Shown: positions 8,752-15,645 of the stretch, piece by piece
Layout: the number at the start of each line of letters is the position of its first letter
How positions within the stretch are numbered: the stretch's first letter is position 1
Assembly (NCBI GenBank): GCA_036821185.1
Contig: DAISKD010000002.1
Span: forward strand, 124,001 to 188,000
DNA length: 64,000 bases
Origin: CALJTV01 sp036821185
GTDB taxonomy: Bacteria; Chloroflexota; Dehalococcoidia; GIF9; UBA5629
Reading direction: 5' to 3'
Notes under the pieces: model-generated
The model's database searches: none
Seen by the model: only the letters and a program-made list of their open reading frames with translations
Told to the model about the DNA's origin: nothing
Program-made: the position numbers and the translations under genes

Positions 8752-9648
8752 CTACCCCGCCGTCCCCTCACCCTTGTCGCGCTGCTGACGCAGAAAGTCT
8801 TCTACTTCCTTGATTATCCGCTCGGCGTCCTCGGTGCGTTCAACAGAAGGAGCAGGTTGCGAGAGGTACTCCTTCTCCAGTTTCTTGACGTAAAGTGCCA
8901 GCTCTTTGTTCTCAGCAAGCAGCCTGTCCAGCGTCCCGCTTAAGTATTCACCAGCCTGCCGCAATTCCTCCAGGTCAACCTTGACCCCCAGCATGTCCAC
9001 CAGTTTCTCCGCCAGCGCCAGGCAGACCATGGGGTTGGCTTCCACGCGGATGTAAAACGGACAGTGCCCCCAGAGGCCGACCGCCTCCTTGTCCAGGCGG
9101 GCACATTCAGTGAGGAGCACGCTATGGAAGCTTGCCGGGCCCTGATAGTTTACCGGTATGACGCCAAATTCCTCCAGGAAAACTGTGAGCTGCGGGGCGT
9201 TCACCACACCAGAAATCCGCGTCGGCAGCGTGTGGGGAATCCTGTCATATAGCCCACCCAGCGTATAGATGCGGCGCACGCCCATGGTATCGGCGATATC
9301 GAGGATAAGGTCGCTGAACCGCTGCCAGTAATGGTGTGGCTCTACGCCATGTACCAAAATCAGGTCATGTCCCCCAAGTCCGCTTTTCCAGTAGAAGAAA
9401 TTGGCACGCGGCATTCTCAACGAGGCCATGACGCCGTTTTCTATGGTGACCGTGGGGCGTAGCTCAGGGAAATTGTAGAACTCGTCCGGGTTGACCTCGG
9501 CGAACCTGTTCGCCTCCAGCTTCCTCACCAGGTAGGCTACCGTGCCCGTAGCCACCTGGGCGGCATCAGCCCAGCCAGCAAGCGCCACCACCATATCAGG
9601 CTGGTTCAATATCGGGCGCTCTAAAAAGACCAGTGTCCTTGACTCCAT
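8752..9648 (-). CDS. PAC2-family protein (proteasome-assembly-chaperone-2-like fold)
   Basis: A 298-residue protein resembling the PAC2 family found in archaea, actinobacteria and Chloroflexota: N-terminal VVALAGWADAAQVATGTV, central LILVHGVEPHHYWQRF and TLGGLYDRIPHT, and a helical, charged C-terminus (about 240-298) likely to form a coiled coil. Members are cytosolic and of unknown function; a link to proteasome-like assembly is only by homology to the eukaryotic chaperone. Start ATG 9648 has GGAGGGG just upstream. It stands alone, convergent with mtaB. Confidence 0.8.
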   Translation of the reverse strand: MESRTLVFLERPILNQPDMVVALAGWADAAQVATGTVAYLVRKLEANRFAEVNPDEFYNFPELRPTVTIENGVMASLRMPRANFFYWKSGLGGHDLILVHGVEPHHYWQRFSDLILDIADTMGVRRIYTLGGLYDRIPHTLPTRISGVVNAPQLTVFLEEFGVIPVNYQGPASFHSVLLTECARLDKEAVGLWGHCPFYIRVEANPMVCLALAEKLVDMLGVKVDLEELRQAGEYLSGTLDRLLAENKELALYVKKLEKEYLSQPAPSVERTEDAERIIKEVEDFLRQQRDKGEGTAG

Positions 9649-9781
9649 AGCCCCTCCGAGCCATAACTATTCCAGACCTGTACCGTTAAGTCTACCATAA
9701 AACCGTGATTAAGGATAAAAGTATATTCCCCAACCCCCTAACTGCTTACACACCTCGCACCACAAGGTATATTGACGGGCG

Positions 9782-9790
9782 TGTTATACT
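9782..9790 (+). promoter_or_regulatory. Extended -10 promoter of the lipid kinase
   Basis: TGTTATACT: a TG dinucleotide one base before TATACT (9785-9790), with no good -35 at 17 bp. Expected start is near 9797, leaving a leader of about 47 nt. Confidence 0.45.
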
Positions 9791-9843
9791 AGATGGGTAG
9801 GCCAACACATTGATCAGCAATGTTCTAGACACAGGGCGAGCCC

Positions 9844-10758
9844 ATGGGCAAGAAGACAAAGGTAATCGTTAATCCTGCGGCCGGCGCCGGTAAGACGGCG
9901 AAGAAGTGGCCCCGCATCAAGCAGGAACTTGAAGCGCTGGGGGTAGACTTTGACTTCGAGGTCACCGCAGCCCCGGGGCATGGCATTGAGCTGGCGAAGT
10001 CGGCTGTGGACAAAGGCTACGAGTTGGTGGTATCGGTCGGCGGTGATGGCACCCTGAATGAAATAGTAAATGGGATCCACCAAGGGGGCGGATTGGAGCG
10101 CGTGGCTGTGACTATAGTCAACACCGGCACGGGTGCTGACTACATCCGCACCTTGGGCATCCCCCGCCAGTACAAACAAGCTTGCCAGCGAGTGGCAAGC
10201 CCCCAGGGAAAGGTGGTGGTAGACCTGGGGATTGCCGAATACATGTACAAAGGCGAGCCGGCAAAGCGGCTGTTCGTCAATTTCGCCGGGCTGGGCTTCG
10301 ATGCTGAGATCGTCAGGGCGACCACTGAGAAGTTCAAGGCTCTGGGCGACATGCCGTCCTACCTCATGGGGCTGCTGACTACGCTGTTCACCTACGAGAA
10401 CAGGGATGTCACCCTGATGATCGATGGACAGTTCGGCTCCAGAAAAGTATGCACTGTGCTACTGAACAACGGCAAGTACGCTGGCGGCGGCATGCTGCCA
10501 GCGCCGGGCGCCGACCCTGGAGACGGCTTCTTCGATGTAGTGGTGATAGACGATATGACCAAGCCCGACCTGCTTATCTCCCTCCCCAGGATATACCGTG
10601 GTACCCACCTCACCCATCCCAAGGTGACGCTGACCAGGGCACGGACAGTCGAGGTGCAGCCTTCCGTGGGCATGGCAGTGCAGGCGGATGGGGAACTGCT
10701 GGGCAAGGCACCGGCGCGTTTCGCCATAATGCCGGCGGCGTTAACCGTCCTGGTCTGA
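9844..10758 (+). CDS. Diacylglycerol kinase-family lipid kinase (YegS/DgkB-like)
   Basis: A 304-residue soluble lipid kinase. The catalytic domain starts with KVIVNPAAGAGKTAKKW (phosphate-binding, about 5-21) and has the nucleotide-binding VVSVGGDGTLNEIVNGI (about 62-78). The C-terminal beta domain carries LNNGKYAGGGMLPAPGADPGDG and the closing VEVQPSVGMAVQADGE, both typical of the family. The substrate is probably diacylglycerol or a related lipid; phospholipid recycling is the likely role. Its 3' end overlaps the end of the opposing small GerW-like gene by 18 bp. Confidence 0.92.
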   Translation: MGKKTKVIVNPAAGAGKTAKKWPRIKQELEALGVDFDFEVTAAPGHGIELAKSAVDKGYELVVSVGGDGTLNEIVNGIHQGGGLERVAVTIVNTGTGADYIRTLGIPRQYKQACQRVASPQGKVVVDLGIAEYMYKGEPAKRLFVNFAGLGFDAEIVRATTEKFKALGDMPSYLMGLLTTLFTYENRDVTLMIDGQFGSRKVCTVLLNNGKYAGGGMLPAPGADPGDGFFDVVVIDDMTKPDLLISLPRIYRGTHLTHPKVTLTRARTVEVQPSVGMAVQADGELLGKAPARFAIMPAALTVLV

Positions 10759-11001
10759 AAGTAGCCCACATCCGGGACCGGAGACCTTCGCCAGGACCTC
10801 ATCAAGGGAAAGCTCTTTCCCGTCGGGCGTGAGCGCACTCCGCTTCCCGTCCATGATTATGAGCAATGCCCACGGCTGTTTCACACCAAAAAAGAAAAGA
10901 CCGCCGTTGACACGGCGGCAGCCGAGATGTACCTCAACTACGGGAACAATGACTATGCCGCCGATGGACACAGCCTCTTCGGTCTTGACCTGCCTCTCCA
11001 T
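10741..11001 (-). CDS. Small GerW/YtfJ-like protein
   Basis: An 86-residue protein starting at ATG 11001, with GGGAG 4 nt upstream, inside the last codons of the DUF2953 gene. The segment SIGGIVIVPVVEVHLGCRR resembles the beta-strand region of GerW/YtfJ proteins, and the tail (MDGKRSALTPDGKELSLDEV) is polar. It is the third gene of a cluster GerW - DUF2953 - this gene, which supports the family call. Function unknown. Confidence 0.65.
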   Translation of the reverse strand: MERQVKTEEAVSIGGIVIVPVVEVHLGCRRVNGGLFFFGVKQPWALLIIMDGKRSALTPDGKELSLDEVLAKVSGPGCGLLSDQDG

Positions 11002-11576
11002 CTCTCCCTTAAAGCAGCGGCAACAGCCCTGATGACCGGGGGCGACAAGACAAAGCCCGCTACAGCCAGAAGGATGCCCGCCAGCCTCACATTCACTACA
11101 GCGGACAAATAGCCCCGGACAATGGCATCGCCTTCAAACGATGGCTCGAGGTCTATATCACAATGGGGGAACAGGCCCATCAGAACCAGCGGTGAGAGAT
11201 AGGCAAAAAGTAGACCGGTATCGGCGGGATTGTCCAGCCCGAGCTTTAGTCTGGCAACAAACTCCTTCAGTCTCAGCCCCTTGAAACAGCTTTTCAGCAG
11301 ACGGAAAAGCCGTTCCGGCAGCCCTTTGACCCGCCAAGCGCTTGTAAACACCCTGGTAAAGTTGCCAGGCGCGGCACCGCCCTGGAGCAGCCCGGTCATC
11401 GTAGCGGCACCACCTTCCCACCGTACCTCCCTCTTCACCAGGCCAAACAGCCATAAAACACGCAGCCTAAACCTCGCCTTATCGTTGAGGTCAAGACGTA
11501 TGGCTATCTCCAGCGGCAAGGAGAGGCAAAATATGACCAGCGCCGCAAAGCTGAGCAGGACGATAAGACCAAGCAA
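10953..11576 (-). CDS. DUF2953 family protein (YtfI-like)
   Basis: A 207-residue protein with an N-terminal membrane segment (residues about 1-24), a middle with the WLFGLVKREVRW signature-like stretch, a basic helical linker, and a second hydrophobic segment near the C-terminus (VRLAGILLAVAGFVL). In Bacillus the ytfI (DUF2953) and ytfJ (GerW) genes are neighbours, and here DUF2953 follows the GerW gene by 5 bp. In that genus GerW is needed for spore germination; no spore genes are seen here, so the role is probably a general envelope one (inference). Confidence 0.8.
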   Translation of the reverse strand: MLGLIVLLSFAALVIFCLSLPLEIAIRLDLNDKARFRLRVLWLFGLVKREVRWEGGAATMTGLLQGGAAPGNFTRVFTSAWRVKGLPERLFRLLKSCFKGLRLKEFVARLKLGLDNPADTGLLFAYLSPLVLMGLFPHCDIDLEPSFEGDAIVRGYLSAVVNVRLAGILLAVAGFVLSPPVIRAVAAALRERWRGRSRPKRLCPSAA

Positions 11577-11581
11577 GCCGG

Positions 11582-11947
11582 CTACTCCTCGAGCTTGCTC
11601 TTACTTGCTCCCCACTTCTCAGCTATTCTTGCTGCCACATCAGGCAACGTTTCGGTAAGCTTCTCAATAGCTGATGCTAAGCCGCCTTTTATCGGCTCTA
11701 TCCTGGCACCCTCTTTGGTAACTACAATGACCGCTATGGGCTTCACGCCAGCGCCGCCAGCGGTGCCGGTACCGGCGGCCTCCCCCTTCCCCTCAGCCCC
11801 AGCGGCACCGAACCCCAGTCCGACACTGAGTAACGGAATCAGGGTGGTCTCCCCCACCGTTATCGGCTCACCTATAACCGTCCTGGAGTCCAGCACCTTC
11901 TCGATCTGACCCAGGGTAGCCTTGATCAACTCCTGGACATCTGCCAT
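11582..11947 (-). CDS. GerW/YtfJ family protein
   Basis: A 121-residue protein: an N-terminal helix (VQELIKATLGQIEKVLDSRT), then RTVIGEPITVGETTLIPLLS and a Gly/Ala-rich low-complexity loop (GAAGAEGKGEAAGTG), then KPIAVIVVTKEGARIEPI, all typical of GerW. Start ATG 11947 has AAGGAGG upstream, and a -10 TATAAT lies on the minus strand at 11985-11980 with no clear -35. It leads the three-gene cluster with DUF2953 and the small GerW-like gene. Confidence 0.88.
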   Translation of the reverse strand: MADVQELIKATLGQIEKVLDSRTVIGEPITVGETTLIPLLSVGLGFGAAGAEGKGEAAGTGTAGGAGVKPIAVIVVTKEGARIEPIKGGLASAIEKLTETLPDVAARIAEKWGASKSKLEE

Positions 11948-12165
11948 CTATCGCCTCCTTATTTCTCACCCTACAGCCCATTATACCACGCCACCGTTCA
12001 CAGAGTCCCCTTTGTGTACTCTTCCCTTAGCTTGGCATAGGCACGTTTGTCATCAACTTGTGCCAATCGCAGGTGGCTTCGGTAAGTAAGGCGTGTCGTC
12101 TGCCCGCTTTATCCCACCGCTACCTAGGGCTAGGGTCCTGCTTCCTTCATCTTATCACTGCAGAG

Positions 12166-12837
12166 CTATGAAGCACCCTTAACCCTCACCTGGATTATTA
12201 TGTCGCCAGGGACACCGTCGGTCACCTGCCGGGCGTTGCGCAGCTCGACCTTCGTCCCGTCCTTGACGCCAGCGGGGATCTTGACCTTAAGCCTTTTCCC
12301 CCTCCTCGTTAGGACTTTCTCCAGACCGCTAGCTGCCTGCTGTGGGGTTATGGTTATCTCGTAGTGGACGTTCTGGCGCTGCGTCCTCTGCGTCTGCGTC
12401 GCCTGGCGCAATATCTGGTCGAGATCTATACCGCCAGTGCCGTACCTGACCCCGCCCGGGCCTGTGGTGAATATCCTAAATGTGGCACCCTTCCTTTTCA
12501 GTAGTTCACCAAATATCTGGTCAAGAAAATCGAAACCCAGGCCCGCGCCCTGGAAGTCACGCAGCAGATCCTCGAATGTCGTCCTGGTGGTGGCGCTGCC
12601 GAAGATGTCCCCGGGTGTGCCCACCGTGCCGAACTGGTCATACTGCCGCCGTTTCTCGGGGTTGCCCAGGACGGCGTAAGCCTCGTTTATCTCCTTGAAC
12701 TTCTCATTGGCCCACTTTTCCCGACCCGGGTTGCGGTCCGGGTGGTACTGCATCGCCAGCCGGCGGTAAGCCTTCTTTATCTCCTCATCGCTGGCATTCC
12801 GGGTAACACCAAGGGTCTGGTAATAGTCCTTGCTCAT
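12166..12837 (-). CDS. DnaJ-class co-chaperone lacking a zinc finger (CbpA/DnaJ-like)
   Basis: A 223-residue protein with an N-terminal J domain (residues 1-70; HPD triad at 32-34, which stimulates DnaK ATPase), a G/F-poor linker, and a C-terminal piece of the DnaJ substrate-binding domain: EITITPQQAASGLEKVL, GKRLKVKIPAGVKDGTKVEL and GDIIIQVRVKG. There is no CxxCxGxG zinc finger and only about half of the usual C-terminal region, so it is shorter than CbpA (about 300 residues). It follows the 212-residue unknown gene by 32 bp on the same strand. No CIRCE element was found upstream. Confidence 0.87.
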   Translation of the reverse strand: MSKDYYQTLGVTRNASDEEIKKAYRRLAMQYHPDRNPGREKWANEKFKEINEAYAVLGNPEKRRQYDQFGTVGTPGDIFGSATTRTTFEDLLRDFQGAGLGFDFLDQIFGELLKRKGATFRIFTTGPGGVRYGTGGIDLDQILRQATQTQRTQRQNVHYEITITPQQAASGLEKVLTRRGKRLKVKIPAGVKDGTKVELRNARQVTDGVPGDIIIQVRVKGAS

Positions 12838-12869
12838 CTTCCGTCCTCAGTCAGCCCTCGAGCCGCAGC

Positions 12870-13508
12870 TCATTCCTTTGTTTCCGACTTCGCCCCAGCG
12901 CTTCGAGAGTGGTCGCGGAGCCAGCGGTGAATTTCGTTTAGCGCCGGCGGCGCCACGCTGAAGACGTCCATATTCTTGGGGAACTGCACCATATGCCCCT
13001 CCCTGATGAACAGGACGGCCACCTCTCCTTCACCCAGACTCTCATCTATCCGTTTACTGATATACTCATACCTCTTTCGTGCCGCCTCCATATAGAACTG
13101 GGAGACCTTCTGGACCGCAGCTTCGCTTGCCAGCCCCAAGAGCAGACACCTCTCCCAGTCCAGACACTCAGCCACAAGTTCCCTGTCCTCCAGCGCTTCA
13201 AGCTGGGCACCTTCCTGGCACTTTTGTCGGGCAATCTGGCAACTGCGCGAGTTAAGCCTCTCCAACACTTTCAACCCCTCCTCACCCCCGGTATTTACCG
13301 TCTCGTGGTAGACGCGCTTCACCTTGCCCAGCTTCACCTCGAGGTTTGCGATATGTTCCTCGACCTGCTTCCAGTAGAGCTCAAACTTTTCCACGTATTC
13401 AGTGGGGGCATCAGCGAAGGAGTATATCAGGGGGATGAGGAACAGCCGCCTCCCTGCTTTGAAGCTGTCGACTTCCGGTCTGGTTATTCTGCCCAGTTCC
13501 TGCGCCAT
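12870..13508 (-). CDS. Conserved-looking unknown protein, helical
   Basis: A 212-residue soluble protein I do not recognise. It opens with LGRITRPEVDSFKAGRRLFL and YSFADAPTEYVEKFELYWKQ, then is mainly charged helices with coiled-coil potential (about 45-180), and ends in a short motif VFSVAPPALNEIHRWLRDH. Two or three cysteines are scattered without a metal motif. It lies directly upstream of the DnaJ-like gene and may act with it (inference from spacing only). Confidence 0.7.
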   Translation of the reverse strand: MAQELGRITRPEVDSFKAGRRLFLIPLIYSFADAPTEYVEKFELYWKQVEEHIANLEVKLGKVKRVYHETVNTGGEEGLKVLERLNSRSCQIARQKCQEGAQLEALEDRELVAECLDWERCLLLGLASEAAVQKVSQFYMEAARKRYEYISKRIDESLGEGEVAVLFIREGHMVQFPKNMDVFSVAPPALNEIHRWLRDHSRSAGAKSETKE

Positions 13509-13574
13509 TGCTGTCTTTACAGTTTATCATAACCGCGCCATCTGGATGGAACAGGAATTGCAGACTGCTGGCAG

Positions 13575-14387
13575 CTAGACATGCGTGTCCACGAAACTTT
13601 TAACTGCGCCGAGGTACCGCCCCATACCACCGGAAAAGATGGTGTTGTGGTCAACCCCGGGGATAACCACCATCTGTTTGTCCTCAGCCCCAATGTTTGC
13701 GTACAGCGACTTCCCTTCCTCCAAAGGCACAATGCGGTCGTGCTCCCCGTGAATGACCAGACACGGCAGACGGATCTGACGGGCAATTCGCACACCAGAG
13801 GGCTCCTCGGGAAGAGAGATGCCCAAGGAGCTAAGAGGAAAGCCAAGATAAGAGAGCAGGCTGAAGATGTTGATAAACCCGCTCTCTATGATCAGCCCGC
13901 TGAGCTCTGCCTGGTAATGGTAAGCCAGTTCGATAGCCGAGGCACTGCCCAGCGAACGCCCCATGACAAACGGCTTTCCTGAAAAGCCGTTGTCCTTCAG
14001 CACCTTCTTAAAGCCGGCAAAGATGTGGTGGGCATCGGTAATCATGTCGCTGAGCGTGGGCTTGCCATCGCTTCTGCCATAACCACGGTAATCAGCCACA
14101 AACAAATTTATCCCCGTGCTATTGAAAACGGCGCCGATATCAACATAATCGCTGGCTAGCTCTCCGTTGCCGTGAAAGAATAGTATGTTGGGGTACTTTC
14201 GGCTGCCAAAGTAGAAGTGGAATGAAATAGCCACCCCATCAGCTACAGGAATTCTGCCCGACATAACATTGGGGACGGGCAGGTCAGGTAGGTAGTCACG
14301 GCGTGGGTAAAAGACGAACTGCAATATCTCCGGTCGATCCAGAGGAGGGAGCTCAGGCCACGGCTTCAAGGTCTCTCCGCCCGGCAT
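13575..14387 (-). CDS. Alpha/beta hydrolase (BEM46/ABHD-like)
   Basis: A 270-residue hydrolase. FFHGNGELASDY gives the oxyanion-hole region, VMGRSLGSASAIELA the nucleophile elbow (G-R-S-L-G, Ser), HGEHDRIVPLEEG the acid region, and PGVDHNTIF the catalytic histidine. ADYRGYGRSDGKPT is typical of the BEM46-like group. Substrate unknown; no signal peptide. It is the third of three closely spaced genes (two hydrolases and a phosphodiesterase) downstream of lon. Confidence 0.85.
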   Translation of the reverse strand: MPGGETLKPWPELPPLDRPEILQFVFYPRRDYLPDLPVPNVMSGRIPVADGVAISFHFYFGSRKYPNILFFHGNGELASDYVDIGAVFNSTGINLFVADYRGYGRSDGKPTLSDMITDAHHIFAGFKKVLKDNGFSGKPFVMGRSLGSASAIELAYHYQAELSGLIIESGFINIFSLLSYLGFPLSSLGISLPEEPSGVRIARQIRLPCLVIHGEHDRIVPLEEGKSLYANIGAEDKQMVVIPGVDHNTIFSGGMGRYLGAVKSFVDTHV

Positions 14388-14408
14388 ATAATGTCCCCCA
14401 TCGGGGCA

Positions 14409-14867
14409 TCAGCCCACCTTGATTATCTCCCCGCTGACGTCTTCTCCAATGGTGATGATCCCAAAGGAGCGCGAGCCAGGGCCGGGGTTAAAGAAAAAGA
14501 TGTCACCGATCCGCTCACATTTCGCCCAGTGGCTATGCCCGAAGAGGATGATATCGACATCGTCGAACAGCCGGCGCACCCTATCTTCAATGCCGATAGG
14601 AGCCCCCCAGCCATGCACCAGCCCAACCTTTTTGCCGGCGACGACAAACATCTCCTTTTCAGGAAGGACCTCCCTCACCGCCAGCGAGTCCATGTTGCCT
14701 CGCACCGCCTTTACCTCGCCTATCCGCCGCAGCCCTTCTAAAACCCCGATACCCACAAAATCACCGCAGTGGACGATCAGGTCCACGCCGCTAAGCCTCC
14801 TGATAATCTCCGGGTGTAGCTCCTCCACCCTTTGCACATGAGTGTCGGAAAGAACACCAAGCCTCAT
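14409..14867 (-). CDS. YfcE/MJ0936-type metallophosphoesterase
   Basis: A 152-residue calcineurin-like phosphodiesterase with all metal-binding motifs in order: VLSDTH (8-11), HCGDF, RGNMD, LVHGW and FGHSHW, then NPGPGSRSFG. Size matches the MJ0936/YfcE family, whose members hydrolyse phosphodiesters with Mn or Ni; the cellular substrate is not known. It overlaps nothing and lies between two alpha/beta hydrolases on the same strand. Confidence 0.9.
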   Translation of the reverse strand: MRLGVLSDTHVQRVEELHPEIIRRLSGVDLIVHCGDFVGIGVLEGLRRIGEVKAVRGNMDSLAVREVLPEKEMFVVAGKKVGLVHGWGAPIGIEDRVRRLFDDVDIILFGHSHWAKCERIGDIFFFNPGPGSRSFGIITIGEDVSGEIIKVG

Positions 14868-14947
14868 AACTGAGCCCCCACACAGTCGTCCATAACTTTT
14901 GCCCCCGCATGCACTGTGGGAAAAGTCGCCTTTGTACCGGACAGATG

Positions 14948-15643
14948 CTAACCCCCAAGGCTTCGCACAAACTCATCGATAGCCCTGTTCACCTCGTCGG
15001 GTCTTTCCAGAAAGACAAAGTGGGTGGTGTTTTCGATGACCACCAGCCTGGCGCCCTCTATTTTGTCAGCAAGGTAGCGGGCATATTTGAGCGGCGTCAT
15101 CACATCATCGGTGCCGGAGATGACTAAAGTAGGCACCTTGATGAGGTGCACTTTGTCCATGACATCGAAGCGGTCACAACACCTGAACCCGTTCAATCGT
15201 GCCGCCACGCCGATGTTGACCACATCGTTGACTATCATCTCCCTCACCCCGGCGGGGACACGGCTGTAGAACGGCTCCACCAACCTCCTCGCCTCCTCCG
15301 GCGGGGCATTCAGGGCATTCTCCATTGCCTGGAGAAAATCGGGCCTGACGCGCAGCCTCGCCCCGGTGGCGATGAGGACCAGTCCGCTGAGCTCCGAGGG
15401 ATAGTCCAGGGCATATCTCTGGGCGATGGCACCGCCCATGGAATGCCCCACGATCACCGGCTTATGGTAGCCTCTGGCACGGATATACTCATGGAGCCAC
15501 TCCGTATACTGTTCAATGCTGGTGAAAGGCCTGTCCCCGGAATGGTTCGGTAGGGTGACGGCATCCGAATCAGCGAAGTACTTGGTCTGGTAGTACCAGA
15601 CCCGTCCGGTGTTACCGGCACCGTGGACAAAAACCAATTTCAC
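14948..15643 (-). CDS. Alpha/beta hydrolase
   Basis: A 231-residue hydrolase with LVFVHGAGNTGRVWYYQ (oxyanion hole), VIVGHSMGGAIAQRYAL (nucleophile GHSMG), ISGTDDVMTPLK (acid) and TTHFVFLERPDEVN (His). The GTG start at 15643 lies 2 bp after the lon stop, so it is probably co-translated with lon. The group includes esterases and C-C hydrolases; substrate unknown. Confidence 0.87.
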   Translation of the reverse strand: MKLVFVHGAGNTGRVWYYQTKYFADSDAVTLPNHSGDRPFTSIEQYTEWLHEYIRARGYHKPVIVGHSMGGAIAQRYALDYPSELSGLVLIATGARLRVRPDFLQAMENALNAPPEEARRLVEPFYSRVPAGVREMIVNDVVNIGVAARLNGFRCCDRFDVMDKVHLIKVPTLVISGTDDVMTPLKYARYLADKIEGARLVVIENTTHFVFLERPDEVNRAIDEFVRSLGG

Positions 15644-15645
15644 GG

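Noticed and set aside
9772..9790. TTGACG plus TATACT as a normal promoter for the lipid kinase
   Set aside because: They are only 7 bp apart; an extended -10 (TGTTATACT) is the better reading.
12838..12869. CIRCE heat-shock operator near the J-protein gene
   Set aside because: No TTAGCACTC/GAGTGCTAA arms were seen there or upstream of hsp20-lon.
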